Assembly (NCBI RefSeq): GCF_008065155.1
Contig: NZ_CP042819.1
Location: 3,264,779-3,328,778, forward strand
Length of the DNA: 64,000 bases
Origin: Octadecabacter sp. SW4
GTDB taxonomy: Bacteria; Pseudomonadota; Alphaproteobacteria; Rhodobacterales; Rhodobacteraceae
Direction: 5' to 3'
In this document: positions 37,272-46,390 of the stretch, piece after piece
Position numbering within the stretch: position 1 is the first letter of the stretch
Layout of the letters: the number at the start of each line of letters is the position of its first letter
Program-made: the position numbers and the translations under genes
The notes under the pieces: generated by a model
Told to the model about the DNA's origin: nothing
What the model saw: only the letters and a program-made list of their open reading frames with translations
Database searches by the model: none

Positions 37272-37625
37272 ATGGCAATGATCGCTGATATTCTTCTTGC
37301 AGCCGGCGCGCTTGGTGCCGCGCTTTACTGCTATGTTCTTGCACGTCGTTTGCGGCGCTTTACAGATCTTGAAACAGGGGTCGGCGGTGCTGTGGCTGTG
37401 CTTTCTGCGCAGGTGGATGACCTGACCAAGGCCCTGGTCATGGCCCAGAAAAGCGCGGGCGAGTCGGCGCAGACTTTGGCGGCACAAACCGGCAAGGCTG
37501 ATGATGCGGCAAAGCGGATCGAACTGCTGGTTGCGTCACTCCATGATCTCCCGCCGGAACCGCAAAGGCAGGCCCCGATCAGCCCCTTCTTTGAACGGCG
37601 CCAGCCCAAGCTGGAGGATGCGTAA
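37272..37625 (+). CDS. unknown membrane-anchored coiled-coil protein in the flagellar island
   Basis: A 117-residue protein: one N-terminal membrane segment (about residues 5–24), a basic RRLRRF stop-transfer, then a helical region likely to form a coiled coil (about 30–95) and a Pro-rich tail. I recognise no family. It lies 12 bases after fliL and overlaps the MotE-like gene as TAATG, so it is translated with stator genes and probably acts at the motor. Confidence 0.72.
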   Translation: MAMIADILLAAGALGAALYCYVLARRLRRFTDLETGVGGAVAVLSAQVDDLTKALVMAQKSAGESAQTLAAQTGKADDAAKRIELLVASLHDLPPEPQRQAPISPFFERRQPKLEDA

Positions 37626-38212
37626 TGGCAAGACCGCAGACCCCGCGCCGCCGCGCCCGTGGCCCGCTCTATGTTGTGTTCGGGCTTTTCATTGCGTCCG
37701 GTGTTCTGCGGCTGGGCGGCGAAGCAGAGCAAACCTTTGCTAATGCCCAAGTTGCCCCTGAATCCATCGTGCAGGACGCCGCTCAAGTCGCTGGCGATCA
37801 ATGCGTTGCGAGTGATTCATTGATTGCGGCCCTTGCCGCCCGCGAGGAGCGTGTCGCCCGCCGCGAAACGCAATTCGCCGATCGGCTTCAGGCTCTCGCT
37901 GTTGCTGAGCAGGAAATCACCAGCCGCCTTGCCGAACTTGAAGAAGCCGAGGCAACGCTTGCTGCAACCCTCGCTGCGGCATCCACTGCTGCAGAGGATG
38001 ATATCGGTCGCCTGACAGCTGTCTACGAGAATATGAAGCCGCGCGATGCCGCCGCGCTCTTCGAGGAAATGGCGCCAGAATTTGCTTCGGGTTTTCTATC
38101 ACGCATGCGGCCCGATGCGGCCGCCGCCATCCTGACCGGCCTTGAACCCGCTACGGCTTATTCGATCAGCGTTGTGATAGCCGGTCGCAATGCCGAAGTC
38201 CCGACTCGATAG
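37625..38212 (+). CDS. motE: MotE-like protein (MgtE-N-type domain)
   Basis: A 195-residue protein with an N-terminal signal/anchor (about residues 14–32), a charged coiled coil (about 65–130, AAREERVARRETQFADRLQA) and a C-terminal MgtE_N-like motif: YENMKPRDAAALFEEMAPEF and MRPDAAAAILTGLEP. This is the MotE layout; in Sinorhizobium MotE is a periplasmic chaperone that stabilises MotC. It precedes motA and a large secreted protein that could be its partner. Confidence 0.82.
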   Translation: MARPQTPRRRARGPLYVVFGLFIASGVLRLGGEAEQTFANAQVAPESIVQDAAQVAGDQCVASDSLIAALAAREERVARRETQFADRLQALAVAEQEITSRLAELEEAEATLAATLAAASTAAEDDIGRLTAVYENMKPRDAAALFEEMAPEFASGFLSRMRPDAAAAILTGLEPATAYSISVVIAGRNAEVPTR

Positions 38213-38242
38213 CTGGCAATGACAAAGCCTTAACCAGTGCCG

Positions 38243-38257
38243 TGCCACAGTGGCACC
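38243..38257. promoter_or_regulatory. palindrome upstream of motA
   Basis: GTGCCAC (38243–38249) and GTGGCAC (38251–38257) are perfect reverse complements around one base, 21 bases before the motA start. It could be an operator or a short RNA hairpin that separates motA from motE. Function unknown. Confidence 0.4.
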
Positions 38258-38278
38258 AAGACTTGAGAGAGGAATACC

Positions 38279-39148
38279 ATGGTTGGGTTGATCGGTATCA
38301 TTGTGATTTTTGTGACCGTCTTTGGCGGCTACATGCTTGCCGGTGGCAAGATGGGGATCATCCTCCAAGCCCTCCCCTTCGAGATGATCATGATCGGCGG
38401 TGCCGCGGTCGGGGCATTTGTTTTGTCCAACGATATGTCCGCGATCAAACATACGATGAAAGACGTCGGCAAAGTGTTCAAAGGCCCCAAGTGGAAACCT
38501 GATGATTATCGCGATCTGCTGTGTTTGCTGTTTGAACTGATCCGCCTCGCGCGCGCTAATCCCGTCGGGCTCGAGGAACACATCGAAGCGCCTGATAACA
38601 GCAGCATCTTTTCAAAATACCCCAAGATTCAAGGTGACCGGGAATCGGTCGCTTTGATTTGCGATACCTTGCGGTCCGCCACGATGAATTATGACGACCC
38701 GCATCAAGTTGAAGAGGTGCTGGAGAAACGCATTGAGGCAACGCTGCATCATTCGCTCCACTCGACACATGCCTTGCAACAAATCGCCGATGGCCTTCCC
38801 GCGCTGGGGATCGTCGCGGCTGTTTTGGGTGTGATTAAAACGATGGGCTCGATTGATCAACCTCCTGAAATTCTTGGTAAAATGATTGGCGGCGCTCTTG
38901 TTGGAACGTTCCTTGGCGTGTTTCTGGCCTATGGGTTGGTTGGCCCCTTCGCGGCGCGGGTCAAGACCGTGATCGAAGAAGACGGTCATTTTCAACAGCT
39001 CATCCGCGAGGTGCTGGTCGCGAACCTCCATCAGCATGCGCCCAACATCTGCATTGAAGTCGGTCGCCAGAACACACCCGCTTCTTGCCGCCCCAGCTTT
39101 ACCGACCTTGAAGATGCGCTGAAATCCACCAAACAAGAGGCGGCCTGA
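38279..39148 (+). CDS. motA: flagellar motor stator protein MotA
   Basis: A 289-residue MotA with four membrane segments. It opens with GLIGIIVIFVTVFGGYMLAG and contains GLPALGIVAAVLGVIKTMGS, MIGGALVGTFLGVFLAYGLV and GPFAARVKTVIEED, all characteristic; the cytoplasmic loop carries PDDYRDLLCLLFELIRLARA. It forms the proton channel with MotB. GAGAGAGGA precedes the ATG. The stop overlaps the next gene by one base (TGATG). Confidence 0.96.
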   Translation: MVGLIGIIVIFVTVFGGYMLAGGKMGIILQALPFEMIMIGGAAVGAFVLSNDMSAIKHTMKDVGKVFKGPKWKPDDYRDLLCLLFELIRLARANPVGLEEHIEAPDNSSIFSKYPKIQGDRESVALICDTLRSATMNYDDPHQVEEVLEKRIEATLHHSLHSTHALQQIADGLPALGIVAAVLGVIKTMGSIDQPPEILGKMIGGALVGTFLGVFLAYGLVGPFAARVKTVIEEDGHFQQLIREVLVANLHQHAPNICIEVGRQNTPASCRPSFTDLEDALKSTKQEAA

Positions 39149-41394
39149 TGGTGCGACACTGGCTTTACGTCATTCTTATTCTGTGGGGTGGTGCGCTTGT
39201 CGCTCAGGACGACAGTGTGCGCAGCGGTGAACACGAAACATTCACACGGCTTGTCCTGCCCATTCCCGTTGACGCGGAGTGGACGCTGCGCCGAAGACCG
39301 GACCGCTATGTTTTCAGTATCGTGAATGGGCAGCAGCAGTTTGATATTGCGCAGGTATTTGATCGCATCCCGCGAACCCGCATCGCCGATCTGCAAACCA
39401 TGCAAGACGGTGCTGCGCTCGCGATCGTGATATCTTGCACCAACTGCTACGCAGATGCGTTCTTGTGGCGGCCGGACCGTGTGGTGATCGACGTTGTCGA
39501 TGGTATCGCGCCCGCCGATTCCGAATTTGAGGTCGCGCCGGACGCGCCACGACCTCGCCCGTCAGAAGATGCGCCGACGCCTGTCGCTCTCCCTCTGCTT
39601 GCCGGATCAATCAGCCCACCTGCAGTGCCGCTTGCCCCCAAGGAAACGCCCTCGGTCGATATCACCGCGACCGAACGCGCCTTGCTCGAAAGCCTCGCGC
39701 GGGCTTCGTCCCAGGGTGTTATCGAAATCGCGCCACAACCCCAAACGAGGTCGGTGCCAACATCCGAACCCGAAATGGATGAAGTCGGGGTGACAGAACC
39801 AGTGGTCACGCCCGATTCCAACGTAGATGCCGTGCCGACCGACGGACAACCCGGTATCAGCATGCGCACCTCCTTTGATCAGGCATTTCCGCATATCACG
39901 ACCACGCCATTGTCAGATCAGGGCGAAACCTGTTTGGGGGCCGAGGTATTCGACCTCACCGCATGGTCCGCGACCGGGGTTTTCAACCTGGATATCGGCG
40001 CGCAACGCACGGCACTGACCGAGGAATTCGACCGCGTTCCGCCCAACGCCCCCGAAGACCTGGCGCGCAGCTACATTTACTACGGCTTTGGCCGAGAAGC
40101 GTTACAAGCATTGGCGCTTGATGGAATACGCTCGAAGTCGCGCGAGGTTCTCGCGGAAATGGCCGTTGTCGTTGATGGCGGGACGGTGCCGAACGGGCTG
40201 CTCAGCGCACAGCTTGGGTGTGATGGTTCGGGTGCGCTTTGGGCGGCTTTGGCCGTAGAAAGCCTGGCCGACAAACCTGTCGGTATTGATCGCAATTCGG
40301 TGCTGCTGGCGCATCGGTCGTTGCCAGAGGGGCTGCGCGGGCACCTTGGAACAACACTTGCCGCGCGGTTTCTTGATATTGATGACGCCGACTCGGCTGC
40401 CATGATCTTGCAGGCGTCTGAACAGGCAATCACAGGCAATGATGCGGATACGACCCTCGTGGCAGCCGATATTGCGCAGCGCGATGGCGACGATGATGCG
40501 GCAATTGCGCGGCTGCGCGATGCCACAGGTGCGAGCGGGCGCGTTACACCAAAGGGTCTTATGGAACTTATCGACCTCACGATCGAACAAAATCAAGGTT
40601 TTGATCAAGCGACACTGGAGTTGATCGCCGCCCTACGTTTCGAACTTCGCAACAGCGACATCGCCGTGGACCTTGGGGTTGCCCATGCGCGCGCACTTGG
40701 CCACAGTGGAATGATCCTTCCAGCACTTGCGGTGATCGATGAAATATCACCTGACGTGGACCGCGAAACACAGGTGGCGCTGCAAAGCGATCTAACCATG
40801 CGCGCGGTCTCGACCATGTCGGATGCCGCCTTTTTGGCGTTTGCTTTCGAGGATATGATACCCGATGTTGACGCGCAAACTGAAAACGCAGCCGCCGCGC
40901 GCCTGCTTGCGCTGGGGTTTCCAGACCGCGCGGCACAGTTGCTTTTGGCTGACGCAAGCCGTGACGCGATGCGCGAGCGCCGCTACCTGCGCGCATCGGC
41001 CTACATAGCGCTTGAAAAACCCGAGGACGCCTTGCAGGAAATCGCCGGTATGACCGACCCCCGCGCATCGCGTTTGCGCGCCGACGCCTTGATTGCACGC
41101 GGTGATCTGGGCGGTGCACTGGCCGCCCACCAGGGTGCCGCGCAAGAGGATGAGCCTGACACGGATCTTGCATGGCGCGCCGGGGCCTGGGCGCGCCTTT
41201 CGGATGATTCAGACCCGCTTTTGCGTGACGTATCCCGACGCATGCTTGGCGAAACCGAACCGCCTGTCCCCGACTCCCCTTTGGCGCAGCGCGAACAGCT
41301 TTTGCTGAATTCGGGCGAGACACGCGCGCTCGTGCAGGACTTGCTTGACAGATTTCCAATTGAACAGGGCGATTTGGCGCAGCCGATGAATTAG
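39148..41394 (+). CDS. large secreted repeat protein of unknown function, coupled to motA
   Basis: A 748-residue protein with a signal peptide (WLYVILILWGGALVA). Residues about 30–120 look like a small beta domain (FTRLVLPIPVDAEWTLRRRP to DRVVIDVVDG, with C97 and C100), somewhat AMIN-like. A Pro/Ala/Ser-rich linker follows to about 250. The remaining ~470 residues are helical, TPR-like repeats. I do not recognise the family. It is translationally coupled to motA and lies two genes after a MotE-like chaperone, so a periplasmic stator role comparable to rhizobial MotC is an inference, not a homology call. Confidence 0.8.
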   Translation: MVRHWLYVILILWGGALVAQDDSVRSGEHETFTRLVLPIPVDAEWTLRRRPDRYVFSIVNGQQQFDIAQVFDRIPRTRIADLQTMQDGAALAIVISCTNCYADAFLWRPDRVVIDVVDGIAPADSEFEVAPDAPRPRPSEDAPTPVALPLLAGSISPPAVPLAPKETPSVDITATERALLESLARASSQGVIEIAPQPQTRSVPTSEPEMDEVGVTEPVVTPDSNVDAVPTDGQPGISMRTSFDQAFPHITTTPLSDQGETCLGAEVFDLTAWSATGVFNLDIGAQRTALTEEFDRVPPNAPEDLARSYIYYGFGREALQALALDGIRSKSREVLAEMAVVVDGGTVPNGLLSAQLGCDGSGALWAALAVESLADKPVGIDRNSVLLAHRSLPEGLRGHLGTTLAARFLDIDDADSAAMILQASEQAITGNDADTTLVAADIAQRDGDDDAAIARLRDATGASGRVTPKGLMELIDLTIEQNQGFDQATLELIAALRFELRNSDIAVDLGVAHARALGHSGMILPALAVIDEISPDVDRETQVALQSDLTMRAVSTMSDAAFLAFAFEDMIPDVDAQTENAAAARLLALGFPDRAAQLLLADASRDAMRERRYLRASAYIALEKPEDALQEIAGMTDPRASRLRADALIARGDLGGALAAHQGAAQEDEPDTDLAWRAGAWARLSDDSDPLLRDVSRRMLGETEPPVPDSPLAQREQLLLNSGETRALVQDLLDRFPIEQGDLAQPMN

Positions 41395-41547
41395 GGCGCT
41401 TGCGTGGTTACGGTTTGTAAACCATCGCCGATTAGGCTGACCGCATTGAAGCTGCAGAAAGCGCTTGACCATGAATCCCCGTTTCGGCCTGCAGTTACCC
41501 GCCCACGGTAACAGAAATATTCACGCAATCTCTCGCTGGGCAGCCGC

Positions 41548-43638
41548 ATGCAGGGCCTGACATTGGGAGGTATATTCCGCCCGACCGTTCTGCTCGCGCT
41601 GGCGCTGATGGCAATCATCGTCATGATGATCTTGCCGGTTCCGGCTGCGGTTCTCGACATCGGGCTGGCCGCGTCCTTTGCACTGGCAATTTTGATGTTC
41701 ACGGTCACCTTGTTCATCGAGCGTCCGTTGGATTTTTCCGCTTTTCCAACCGTTCTTCTTGCCTCTTTGATGCTGCGATTGTCGCTCAACGTTTCGTCAA
41801 CCAAACTCATCATCGGCCAAGGGCATACGGGCACCTCGGCTGCCGGGGACGTCATCGAAGGGTTTGCAAACTTCGTGATGAGCGGAAGCGTCATATTGGG
41901 CGTGGTGGTTTTTTGCGTCTTGCTGATCGTGAACTTTGTGGTGATCAACAAGGGTGCGACCCGCATGGCCGAAGTCGGCGCGCGCTTTGCCCTTGATGCG
42001 ATGCCGGGCAAACAACTGGCCATCGACGCCGACATGAGCGCAGGCGCAATCGACCACGCCGAAGCCAAGCTGCGCCGCGAAACCGAACAGGCGGAAACAA
42101 CGTTTTTCGGATCGCTTGACGGCGCTTCAAAGTTTGTCAAAGGCGATGCGGTTGCCGGCCTTCTGATTACCGGCCTTAATCTTGTTATGGGTCTCGTGAT
42201 CGGGGTGAGCCTGCACGACATGCCTCTTGGAACCGCCTTCGAAACATATGCGATCCTGACGGTCGGCGATGGTCTCGTCAGTCAAATCCCAGCCGTTATT
42301 ATCTCGATCGCCTCGGCATTGCTACTGGCGCGTGGCGGGGCAAAGGGCGCGACAGACCTCGCGATTGTCGGGCAGCTTGGGCGTCATCCTGCGGCGTTGA
42401 CAACAGTGGCCGTGTTGATGGCGCTTTTTGCGCTGGTGCCCGGCTTGCCCTTCATTCCGTTTGTTCTTGGGGCGCTGACACTTGGCACGTGCGCTTATGT
42501 GATGGCGCGCAAAGTGAAACGCGAAGCCGAAGCGAGCGTGAAATCGGGTGATGAAACTGCTGCGACGCCTGCCGCCGCATCGATGGGTGACATGCTGGAC
42601 CTTGATGATATCCATCTCGAATTTGCACCAGATCTTGTTGATATGGTTCTTGATCCGGGCACAGGGCTGGACGCGCGCATCGCGAATATGCGCAACCACG
42701 TGGCAACGGAATTTGGCGTGCTGCTTCCGGAAATCCGGCTGACCGATAATGCGGCCCTTGCGCCCGGACAATACGTTGTCAAAGTGCTTGGCGTTGAACA
42801 GGTGCGCGATAGCCTGCGGCCCGAAAAAATGCTTGCGCTTTTATCTGGTCCTGCCGCGCCGCCGGTCCTTGGCGAAGATGTAAGCGAGCCGGTTTACGGC
42901 GCCCCGGCGCGCTGGATCGCACCCGAGGATCAGGAAACGGCGGCGCTCTCGGGTCTGACCACGGTTTCACCGACCGAAGTCCTGGCGACCCATCTGCTCG
43001 AGATTATCAAACGCAATTTTCCGCGTCTGATGACGCTCAAGGCTTTGCGGCGCCTGCTTGATGAAATGACCAACCTGAGTGACGCGGCGCGCAGCGAGGC
43101 GAACCGGAAAATGCTGGGTGAACTGATGCCCGACAAGGTGCCGGTTGACGTGCTGTTGTCGGTCCTACGTCTGCTGCTTGAGGAACGCGTGTCGATCCGC
43201 AATCTTCCCTTGATCATCGAGGCCGCTGCCGAGGGGCGACAGATCTATCCCAGCGCCGAAGGGATCGCCGAACATGTGCGTCAGCGGCTTGGTTTTCAAC
43301 TGGTCGCCGAAATGCGTCGGGCAGACGGGACCATTCCGCTGGTTCAACTGGCTCCCGAATGGGAGGACACATTTGCGACCTATCAAATCAAGTCCGAAAA
43401 GGGCGTGGGCGATGTCGCCTTGCCGCCCGAAGATTTTAATCGCCTCGCCACGGCGATTGCTGAAAAGATTGCGCAGGCTGGCGAAACCGGCGCCTATCCG
43501 GCGATGGTTACGTCGATGCGACGGCGGCGGTTTCTGCGCACGGTCATGACGGCCAAGGGCATCCCAAATCCGGTGTTGTCATTCGAAGAAATCGGCGTTG
43601 ATGCGCGCCCCGCGTTGGTCGGACTTGTCCCCGCATGA
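41548..43638 (+). CDS. flhA: flagellar export gate protein FlhA
   Basis: A 696-residue protein: about eight membrane segments up to residue ~325, then the large cytoplasmic domain. Diagnostic blocks are DFSAFPTVLLASLMLRLSLN, the FHIPEP-like loop region NKGATRMAEVGARFALDAMP with GKQLAIDADMSAGAID, and AKLRRETEQAETTFFGSLDG. FlhA binds chaperone–substrate complexes at the export gate. A 153-bp gap before it, holding short inverted repeats but no CtrA site I can see, may contain its promoter. The stop overlaps fliR. Confidence 0.97.
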   Translation: MQGLTLGGIFRPTVLLALALMAIIVMMILPVPAAVLDIGLAASFALAILMFTVTLFIERPLDFSAFPTVLLASLMLRLSLNVSSTKLIIGQGHTGTSAAGDVIEGFANFVMSGSVILGVVVFCVLLIVNFVVINKGATRMAEVGARFALDAMPGKQLAIDADMSAGAIDHAEAKLRRETEQAETTFFGSLDGASKFVKGDAVAGLLITGLNLVMGLVIGVSLHDMPLGTAFETYAILTVGDGLVSQIPAVIISIASALLLARGGAKGATDLAIVGQLGRHPAALTTVAVLMALFALVPGLPFIPFVLGALTLGTCAYVMARKVKREAEASVKSGDETAATPAAASMGDMLDLDDIHLEFAPDLVDMVLDPGTGLDARIANMRNHVATEFGVLLPEIRLTDNAALAPGQYVVKVLGVEQVRDSLRPEKMLALLSGPAAPPVLGEDVSEPVYGAPARWIAPEDQETAALSGLTTVSPTEVLATHLLEIIKRNFPRLMTLKALRRLLDEMTNLSDAARSEANRKMLGELMPDKVPVDVLLSVLRLLLEERVSIRNLPLIIEAAAEGRQIYPSAEGIAEHVRQRLGFQLVAEMRRADGTIPLVQLAPEWEDTFATYQIKSEKGVGDVALPPEDFNRLATAIAEKIAQAGETGAYPAMVTSMRRRRFLRTVMTAKGIPNPVLSFEEIGVDARPALVGLVPA

Positions 43639-44411
43639 TCGAAGCCCTGGCGGACATCGCGCCCATCGGGCAGGCGGCACTCTGGGCAGGATTTGTCGTG
43701 TTTGTGCGGGTCGGCGCAATGATGGCGCTGCTGCCCGCGTTTGGCGAACAATCGGTGCCGATGCGGGTGCGGCTTGGCCTCACAATCGCGTTCGTTCTGG
43801 TTGTCTCGCCCGCTCTCACGGTTTTGCCATCCCAACCCGCAGGGCTGGCTGCAACAATGGCGATCATTTTGCCCGAGGCGGCGACCGGATTGTTTATGGG
43901 GCTGATGTTGCGGTTGTTTGTGCTTGCGCTGCAAATTGCCGGGACGATAGCCGCACAGTCAACCTCGCTGTCGCAGCTATTCGGGGGCAGCGCGGGCGTC
44001 GATCCTCTGCCCGCGATCGGGAACATGCTATTGGTTGCGGGGCTGGCGTTGGCGGCGCTGCTTGGGCTGCATGTCCGGCTCGCGGAATACATGATCTATA
44101 GCTACGAGCTGATCCCGGCAGGCCAGTTTCCATCCCCTGCGGTTGTTTCAGACGCGGGCGTGACCGAGGTTGGCCGCGCCTTTGCACTGGCCTTCACGCT
44201 TGCCGCTCCTTTTGTGATTGCGTCACTTATCTACAATGTCACGCTGGGCGTCATCAACCGGGCGATGCCACAGCTGATGGTCTCCTTCGTGGGCGCGCCA
44301 GCGATTACGGCTGGTGGCTTGATCCTCTTGTTTGTGTCGGCCCCGATTCTTCTCTCAATCTGGGTCGAGGCCTTTGGCAGCTTCATGCTGAATCCGTTTG
44401 GAGCGCCTTAG
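43635..44411 (+). CDS. fliR: flagellar export gate protein FliR
   Basis: A 258-residue, six-segment membrane protein opening LWAGFVVFVRVGAMMALLPA with FGEQSVPMRVRLGL, the FliR signature, and containing FVIASLIYNVTLGVINRAMP near residue 200. It assembles with FliP and FliQ in the export gate. ATGA overlap with flhA, and it adjoins flhB. Confidence 0.93.
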   Translation: MIEALADIAPIGQAALWAGFVVFVRVGAMMALLPAFGEQSVPMRVRLGLTIAFVLVVSPALTVLPSQPAGLAATMAIILPEAATGLFMGLMLRLFVLALQIAGTIAAQSTSLSQLFGGSAGVDPLPAIGNMLLVAGLALAALLGLHVRLAEYMIYSYELIPAGQFPSPAVVSDAGVTEVGRAFALAFTLAAPFVIASLIYNVTLGVINRAMPQLMVSFVGAPAITAGGLILLFVSAPILLSIWVEAFGSFMLNPFGAP

Positions 44412-45488
44412 ATGAGCGAGCAGGGCGACGACGACAAGCAACACGATCCATCGCAAAAGAAGCTTGATGATGCGCGCAAGAAGGGCGAAGTGCCCAAATC
44501 AACCGACCTGATCACAGCGGCCGGTTATGGCGGCTTTCTTCTCACGGCTATGGCTTTTGGGGCAACGTCATTGCTGGGCCTCGGCGAAGCGCTGGCCGCA
44601 CTCCTCGGCAACGCCGACACGTTTTCGACCGATGTTTTCGCAGGTTCGGGCGCACCAATGACCGGTGGCATTATGATTGCCGTTGCGACGAAGCTTCTTC
44701 CCTGGTTCGGGGTCCCGGCCGCACTGGCGCTTTTGGCGGTCCTCGCGCAGCGCGCATTTGTCGTCGCCCCGACCAAGGTAGAACCAAAAATGTCGCGCAT
44801 CTCTCTGATATCGGGGTTCAAAAACAAATTCGGACGCGCGGGTTTCTTCGAATTTTTCAAAAGCTTCGCGAAACTGGGGCTCTACTGCGTTATCCTTGGT
44901 ATTTATCTCACGTATCAGATGCCGCGTATTTTGGGGTCCATGTATCTCACGCCAGGGCTTGTGACGACTGAACTGTTGCGACTTGTTATCGGCCTTCTGT
45001 TCATTGTCTTGATCGTCGCCACGGCTCTTGGCGCCGTTGATTACGTGTGGCAACAGGCTGAACACACGCGCAAACACCGGATGTCGCGCAAGGAACTCAT
45101 GGACGAAATGAAAGGAACAGAAGGCGACCCGGCGATGAAACAGCAGCGGCGTCAAAAGGGCATTGAGCTCGCGATGTCGCAAATGCTTGCTGACGTGCCC
45201 GGTGCCGATGTGGTGATCGTCAACCCGACCCACTTTGCGGTGGCGCTGAAATGGGATCGCGCCAGCGGTGGCGCGCCTGTTTGTGTGGCGAAAGGCGTTG
45301 ATGAGATCGCGGCCCGCATCCGCGCGGTTGCAAATGAAAATGCAGTGCCAATCCATTCCGATCCGCCGACAGCACGCGCGCTGCATGCCAGCGTGAATAT
45401 CGGCGATGAAATCGGAGTTGACCACTATCGCGCTGTTGCCGCAGCGATCCGGTTTGCTGAACGTATCCGGCAGAAAGTGCGTCGGTGA
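44412..45488 (+). CDS. flhB: flagellar export specificity protein FlhB
   Basis: A 358-residue protein with four membrane segments and a C-terminal self-cleaving cytoplasmic domain. The autocleavage motif NPTH is present in VVIVNPTHFAVALKWD, and the upstream linker has SRKELMDEMKGTEGDPAMKQ. The N-terminus DPSQKKLDDARKKGEVPKST is typical. FlhB switches export from rod/hook to filament substrates, together with FliK. It overlaps the next small gene by TGATG. Confidence 0.96.
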   Translation: MSEQGDDDKQHDPSQKKLDDARKKGEVPKSTDLITAAGYGGFLLTAMAFGATSLLGLGEALAALLGNADTFSTDVFAGSGAPMTGGIMIAVATKLLPWFGVPAALALLAVLAQRAFVVAPTKVEPKMSRISLISGFKNKFGRAGFFEFFKSFAKLGLYCVILGIYLTYQMPRILGSMYLTPGLVTTELLRLVIGLLFIVLIVATALGAVDYVWQQAEHTRKHRMSRKELMDEMKGTEGDPAMKQQRRQKGIELAMSQMLADVPGADVVIVNPTHFAVALKWDRASGGAPVCVAKGVDEIAARIRAVANENAVPIHSDPPTARALHASVNIGDEIGVDHYRAVAAAIRFAERIRQKVRR

Positions 45489-45871
45489 TGGCCAGGCACG
45501 TCGGACAGCTGCGCGATCTTTTGCGCCTGACCGATGCTGCACTTCGGGCCGAGCAGGCCAGAATGGCGCAATGCAATCGCGAGATTTCGGCCCTGCAAGA
45601 TCAGCTTGCGGCATTGAAGGCACCCGGCAAAGCGGCGCAGGCAACGGAATCCGAACCAGATCCTGCCCAACGTGCAGGTGCCGATCTGCGCTGGCAGATG
45701 TGGGCCGAGGAGCGGCGCAAGGCGTTGAACCTTGAACTCGCGAAAATGCGCGCCGCGCAGGACAGTTTGCGCGCATCGCTCGCCACCGCCTTTGGCAAAC
45801 ATCAAGCGACCAGCGCCCTATGTGATCGAGAGGTGGAGCTGCGCCGCCTAAAGGCGTCGCGCGACAGCTAG
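45488..45871 (+). CDS. FliJ-like coiled-coil protein
   Basis: A 127-residue, strongly helical, charged protein (Ala, Arg, Glu, Gln rich) with no membrane part; heptad-like runs span most of its length (LRDLLRLTDAALRAEQARMA, ALNLELAKMRAAQDSLRASL). Size, coiled coil and position after flhB fit FliJ, the export ATPase stalk, but FliJ sequences diverge too much for me to confirm. No other FliJ candidate is present in the island. Start ATG 45488 within TGATG. Confidence 0.65.
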   Translation: MARHVGQLRDLLRLTDAALRAEQARMAQCNREISALQDQLAALKAPGKAAQATESEPDPAQRAGADLRWQMWAEERRKALNLELAKMRAAQDSLRASLATAFGKHQATSALCDREVELRRLKASRDS

Positions 45872-46381
45872 CTACTGCACGTCTTGCCGAACGATATCGA
45901 CAATCATCACATCAAGAACACGATCACCAACAGCGCCGATCGCCGAATCCCGAAGCGCAGTGCGTAGCAATCCCATGTTGCGCGAGCTGGTAAATGCGCC
46001 CTCAAAGCCACCGATATTGGCGTGGTCGAAAAGCACCTGCAAGAATACATCGCGCAATTTGGGTTCCTGGGTGAACACAAACTCTTTGCCGCCCACAGGC
46101 ACCTCGACACTGAGCGAAAGAACAACCAGTGCGGCAACGCGCCCCTCCTCGATAACGGGCACAACGAACTGGTTATTCAGCCGCGCGTATTCGCTGCCGT
46201 CGGGGTCGGTGTCCGGCGCGGGCGCCGCGGCGGTGTCGCTGCCTGTCTCGCTTGCGGGAATTTCGCCACAGGAGTTGTCGGCCATGTCCTCTGCCGGCGG
46301 GGGCGCAAGAAAAAGTCCCGCACCGACCCCGCCACCAGTGCCGGCAAGCAACAAAACAAGGGGCAAAAGAAGCTTTTTCAT
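45872..46381 (-). CDS. FliL-like protein (second copy)
   Basis: A 169-residue protein with an N-terminal membrane anchor (LLLPLVLLLAGTGGGVGAGLF), an acidic Ala/Pro/Asp linker, and a FliL-like periplasmic domain (NNQFVVPVIEEGRVAALVVL, PKLRDVFLQVLFDHANIGGF, LLRTALRDSAIG). It ends the flgB...flgH block. It differs clearly from the FliL at 36762 and has a C-terminal DVMIVDIVRQDVQ. It may act with FliL at the stator or in a different ring. Confidence 0.8.
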   Translation of the reverse strand: MKKLLLPLVLLLAGTGGGVGAGLFLAPPPAEDMADNSCGEIPASETGSDTAAAPAPDTDPDGSEYARLNNQFVVPVIEEGRVAALVVLSLSVEVPVGGKEFVFTQEPKLRDVFLQVLFDHANIGGFEGAFTSSRNMGLLRTALRDSAIGAVGDRVLDVMIVDIVRQDVQ

Positions 46382-46390
46382 GTCTTGGTC

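Noticed and set aside
38252..38268. Sigma-54 promoter before motA (TGGCAC...TTGA)
   Set aside because: The -24 GG is present but the -12 GC is replaced by GA, and CtrA-type sites explain the flagellar promoters better.
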